Part shown: positions 61,901 through 64,000 of the stretch, one piece after another
Layout of the letters: every line of letters starts with the position of its first letter
Numbering within the stretch: the stretch's first letter is position 1
NCBI GenBank assembly: GCA_017607445.1
Contig: JAEVHH010000003.1
Location: 5,518,001-5,582,000 of the forward strand
DNA length: 64,000 nt
Source of the DNA: Histoplasma ohiense
Lineage: Eukaryota > Ascomycota > Eurotiomycetes > Onygenales > Ajellomycetaceae
Direction: 5' to 3'
Notes under the pieces: generated by a model
What the model saw: only the letters and a program-made list of their open reading frames with translations
Databases searched by the model: none
What the model was told of the DNA's origin: nothing
Translations under genes and position numbers: made by a program

Positions 61901-62493
61901 GGGTCGCAAAATCTGAGTTTGGATCAGCGGTACCCAGGAAAATGGACTTGTACTGGTTCATTCCCGCATTTGTGAATAGTAGAGTTGGGTCTGAGAGGGG
62001 TACAACGGAAGAGGAGGGCACTGTATACGGTTTTCATGGAGTTAGCAATATGCAAATATATACATGTTACCCGAATATATTTAAAAAGCCAGAACCAGAA
62101 AAAAAGCAGGACGAGGGGGAAATAACCCCACTTACCAAAGGTATGGCCATTTTCCTTGAAAAAGTCTAGAAAGGCATTCCGCACGCGCAGAGCCGGCCAC
62201 TCTGGCTGCTCGACAGTCTGCGCCGAAGCCATCTTGAAAGCCGAGTGTGCTAGACGGTGGTGGTGGAAACGGGCGGTAGGAGTGGCGATGGCGGGCGTGG
62301 ATGTCGAGGGGTGGACGATGGCGGGGGAGGGGAAACGGCGGCGGGTGAAGAAGCGGGTGAAGAAGCCTCCAGAAACACCGCCAGCAGCACCAATACCAAT
62401 ACCAGCACAATCACCAGCTCCCACGCGCGAACTCAATATCAATCCCCGGCGCAGCACCACGCCTCGCACGACTCTTTCTCCTCCTATTCCCAT
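58925..62493 (-). CDS. Alanyl-tRNA synthetase, probably dual cytosolic/mitochondrial
   Basis: Six exons: 62493 (or 62232)-62136, 62020-61875, 61804-61778, 61711-61676, 61604-59196 and 59095-58925. The short form starting at ATG 62232 (MASAQTVEQPEWPALRVRNAF) is 961 aa; the frame stays open to ATG 62493, adding 87 residues. Class II catalytic motifs are clear: FTNAGMNQYKSIFLG, RAHNSQKCIRAGGKHNDLDD, GPCGPCSEIHYDR. The editing domain has HTGTH and the CGGTHVQKTGDI zinc site, and the C-terminal domain includes GGRAGGKAP. The extension is Arg-rich with only two acidic residues (for example FFTRFFTRRRFPSP), as expected for a mitochondrial presequence. Exons 3 (27 nt) and 4 (36 nt) are microexons. 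It ligates Ala to tRNA(Ala) in both compartments if both starts are used. Confidence 0.93.
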
Positions 62494-62629
62494 CCAAACG
62501 AGAAGAACGGGGGAGACGAACGGGGCTAGAAAAATAAAGAGGGCGAGCTATGCCTTCTTGACCGCGCGCTCTCTCGTCCCTGGGCACACGAGTACCTTTT
62601 CCGTCAAACAACAAGGGGCTGGCAGGCGA

Positions 62630-63503
62630 ATGGCGCCGGCGAGTGCGGTGTCGCTGGGCCACCAAGGCCGTGGCAAAAAGAGACATGCCGGTGAAGAGCT
62701 CGAGGGAGAGCAACGACGCCTAGCGAAAAAGTTTGGATTGATGCACATCGGTATGTTCTGAGTTGTTTTTAATGATTTAATTAATCAGCTGCATTGGACG
62801 GTCTCAATTTACTGGAATAAACTAACATTCTGCTTCCCTTGCCCTTTATTATTATTATTTTGTTTTTATAGCTCCATCTATTTCTATTCCACCTCCGTTG
62901 AATAATCAAAATGATTCCCCTTCCACATCCCCCCCAGTGCTCCAACCACAATACCCGATACCCGTTGCTTCTGCTACCGCGCCCGTGGGCGAGTTCATGC
63001 AAATAGACGAAACAAAACACAGAGTCTACATCCACGATCTGGACCGCGAAATCGCAGAGATCGAAACACAAGAAAAGAACAACACGCCATTCCTCCGCGA
63101 TATCGAGAGGAGAGTTATGTGTGTCCCCAAGTCCGTCCTGGGGGCTAGTAGCGACAGTAGTCATACCACTCCTTCCGCCAATAATGCGCTCGTGCTGTAC
63201 CGGCCGCCGTCGTCGTTGAGCGTGCCGAAACCGCAGGATGGTGTGCCCATGGCTATTATCGAGGCTACGGAGCAGGCACATGCGAAGGCCGAGTCTGCGA
63301 GAATGGAGAAAGAGCAGGCAAAGGATATGGCGAAGGAGATTATTGGGGAGAAGGGACATGGGGTTCTGGGGATGAGTATCCTGCGGAGTGGCTCGTCATT
63401 GGATTTACTGGCATCCTCGACATCTGCAATGCTCCCTTTGCCCGAACCCCTTGATCTGGATTCACATTTTGACGCTGAGCCGATGGAGATCGATGATAAT
63501 TGA
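62630..63503 (+). CDS. Conserved-looking hypothetical protein
   Basis: Two exons, 62630-62750 and 62872-63503, give 250 aa. The intron has a GTATGT donor and a TTTATAG acceptor and joins FGLMHIG to APSISIPPP. The N-terminus is basic (GRGKKRHAGEEL, EQRRLAKKFG). The middle has YIHDLDREIAEIETQEK, a charged likely coiled coil, and a second charged helix (EQAHAKAESARMEKEQAKDM). The C-terminus is acidic (DSHFDAEPMEIDDN). I recognise no family. In-frame ATGs further upstream (62288, 62318) would extend it across the start of alanyl-tRNA synthetase on the other strand; I prefer 62630 because the upstream sequence is low-complexity. Shares a very short divergent promoter with alanyl-tRNA synthetase. 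Confidence 0.65.
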
Positions 63504-64000
63504 ATACCAATCGTTCTTAGAGGGGTGATTTGTTCTACTCTTCAAAGACGGTCGGTTCGAAACGCCCACTTAAGGAGCTGATATTACAGGTACTTTAAAT
63601 TATTTACATTGAGGCGAGGTATATCCTCTCTGTAATTATAGAAGCAGGTACCCGATAAGCCAGATTCTTCTCAGGAATCGGGTTCTCGGTTTGTACGTTA
63701 CTTCTGAGGCTGTGGAAATGATACTCCAGCTGATGCTGTGGCTACTCAGGAGTCCCATGTCTACCAGCAAACAGGACGCACATCGCACAACTACTGTCCC
63801 ACTAGCTCTTCCAATGAATCGCTGGGTATCATGGGGTCTACTATTGATCTTGGATGAGGTGGATTGGATACAAGTGTTGTCGAACGGGTCTGGGCTGGCT
63901 CCGGGCGTTGCTGGAGTAATTTAATAAAGTCCCTGCATTTTCCATTTTCGGTTACACTTGTGGTGTTGTCCTTATTATATATAGAAACATACCTTCTGAA
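63504..64000. other. Terminal intergenic region
   Basis: 3' flank of the hypothetical gene. A frame at 63691-63924 has no recognisable domain. The window ends inside non-coding or unrecognised sequence. Confidence 0.45.

Noticed and set aside
62156..62629. Upstream extension of the hypothetical gene at 62630
   Set aside because: The frame is open but low-complexity and opposes AlaRS exon 1; kept only as an alternative start.

Overview
This is a nuclear chromosome window from a filamentous ascomycete. The genes carry short introns (about 50-370 nt) with GTRNGT-type donors, CTAAC-like branch points and YAG acceptors. Intergenic distances of 0.5-3 kb are rich in microsatellites and homopolymers. 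The gene families (Zn2Cys6 regulator, CYP504, fungal rhodopsin-domain membrane protein, Mga2/Spt23, Hol1-like MFS) are typical of Pezizomycotina. I infer Eurotiomycetes, perhaps Onygenales, but cannot fix the genus. No viral, organellar or bacterial segment is seen.

Layout. 2-14 kb: a membrane-anchored coiled-coil protein (-), a six-exon nucleoside hydrolase (+), a bHLH transcription factor (+) and an unrecognised low-complexity protein (-). 16-21 kb: a CYP504 phenylacetate 2-hydroxylase (+) and an orphan single-pass membrane protein with a Cys-rich ectodomain (-). 23-33 kb: a candidate amine-catabolism group made of a Zn2Cys6 regulator (-), a Hol1-like MFS transporter with two compensating frameshifts (+) and a copper amine oxidase ending in a peroxisomal SKL signal (-). 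34-37 kb: RAD57 (+) followed by a decayed ankyrin-repeat relic. 39-41 kb: delta-12 fatty acid desaturase (-). 43.6-53.5 kb: TRS130/TRAPPC10 and MGA2/SPT23 in tandem (-). 55-56.5 kb: a rhodopsin-domain membrane protein gene with an in-frame stop (-). 57-63.5 kb: cyclophilin H (+), alanyl-tRNA synthetase (-) with an N-terminal extension that looks mitochondrial, and a divergent gene of unknown function (+).

Housekeeping genes (RAD57, TRS130, MGA2, CypH, AlaRS) are concentrated in the right half. The 20-37 kb and 53.5-57 kb stretches look accessory: catabolic genes, disrupted genes and long spaces. Functional links that can be argued are amine uptake and oxidation under a local regulator (23-33 kb), and lipid desaturation (the desaturase, and the Mga2-type membrane sensor that in yeast controls desaturase genes). 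Exon boundaries were assigned by hand from reading frames, splice consensus and family similarity; no alignment or transcript data were available.
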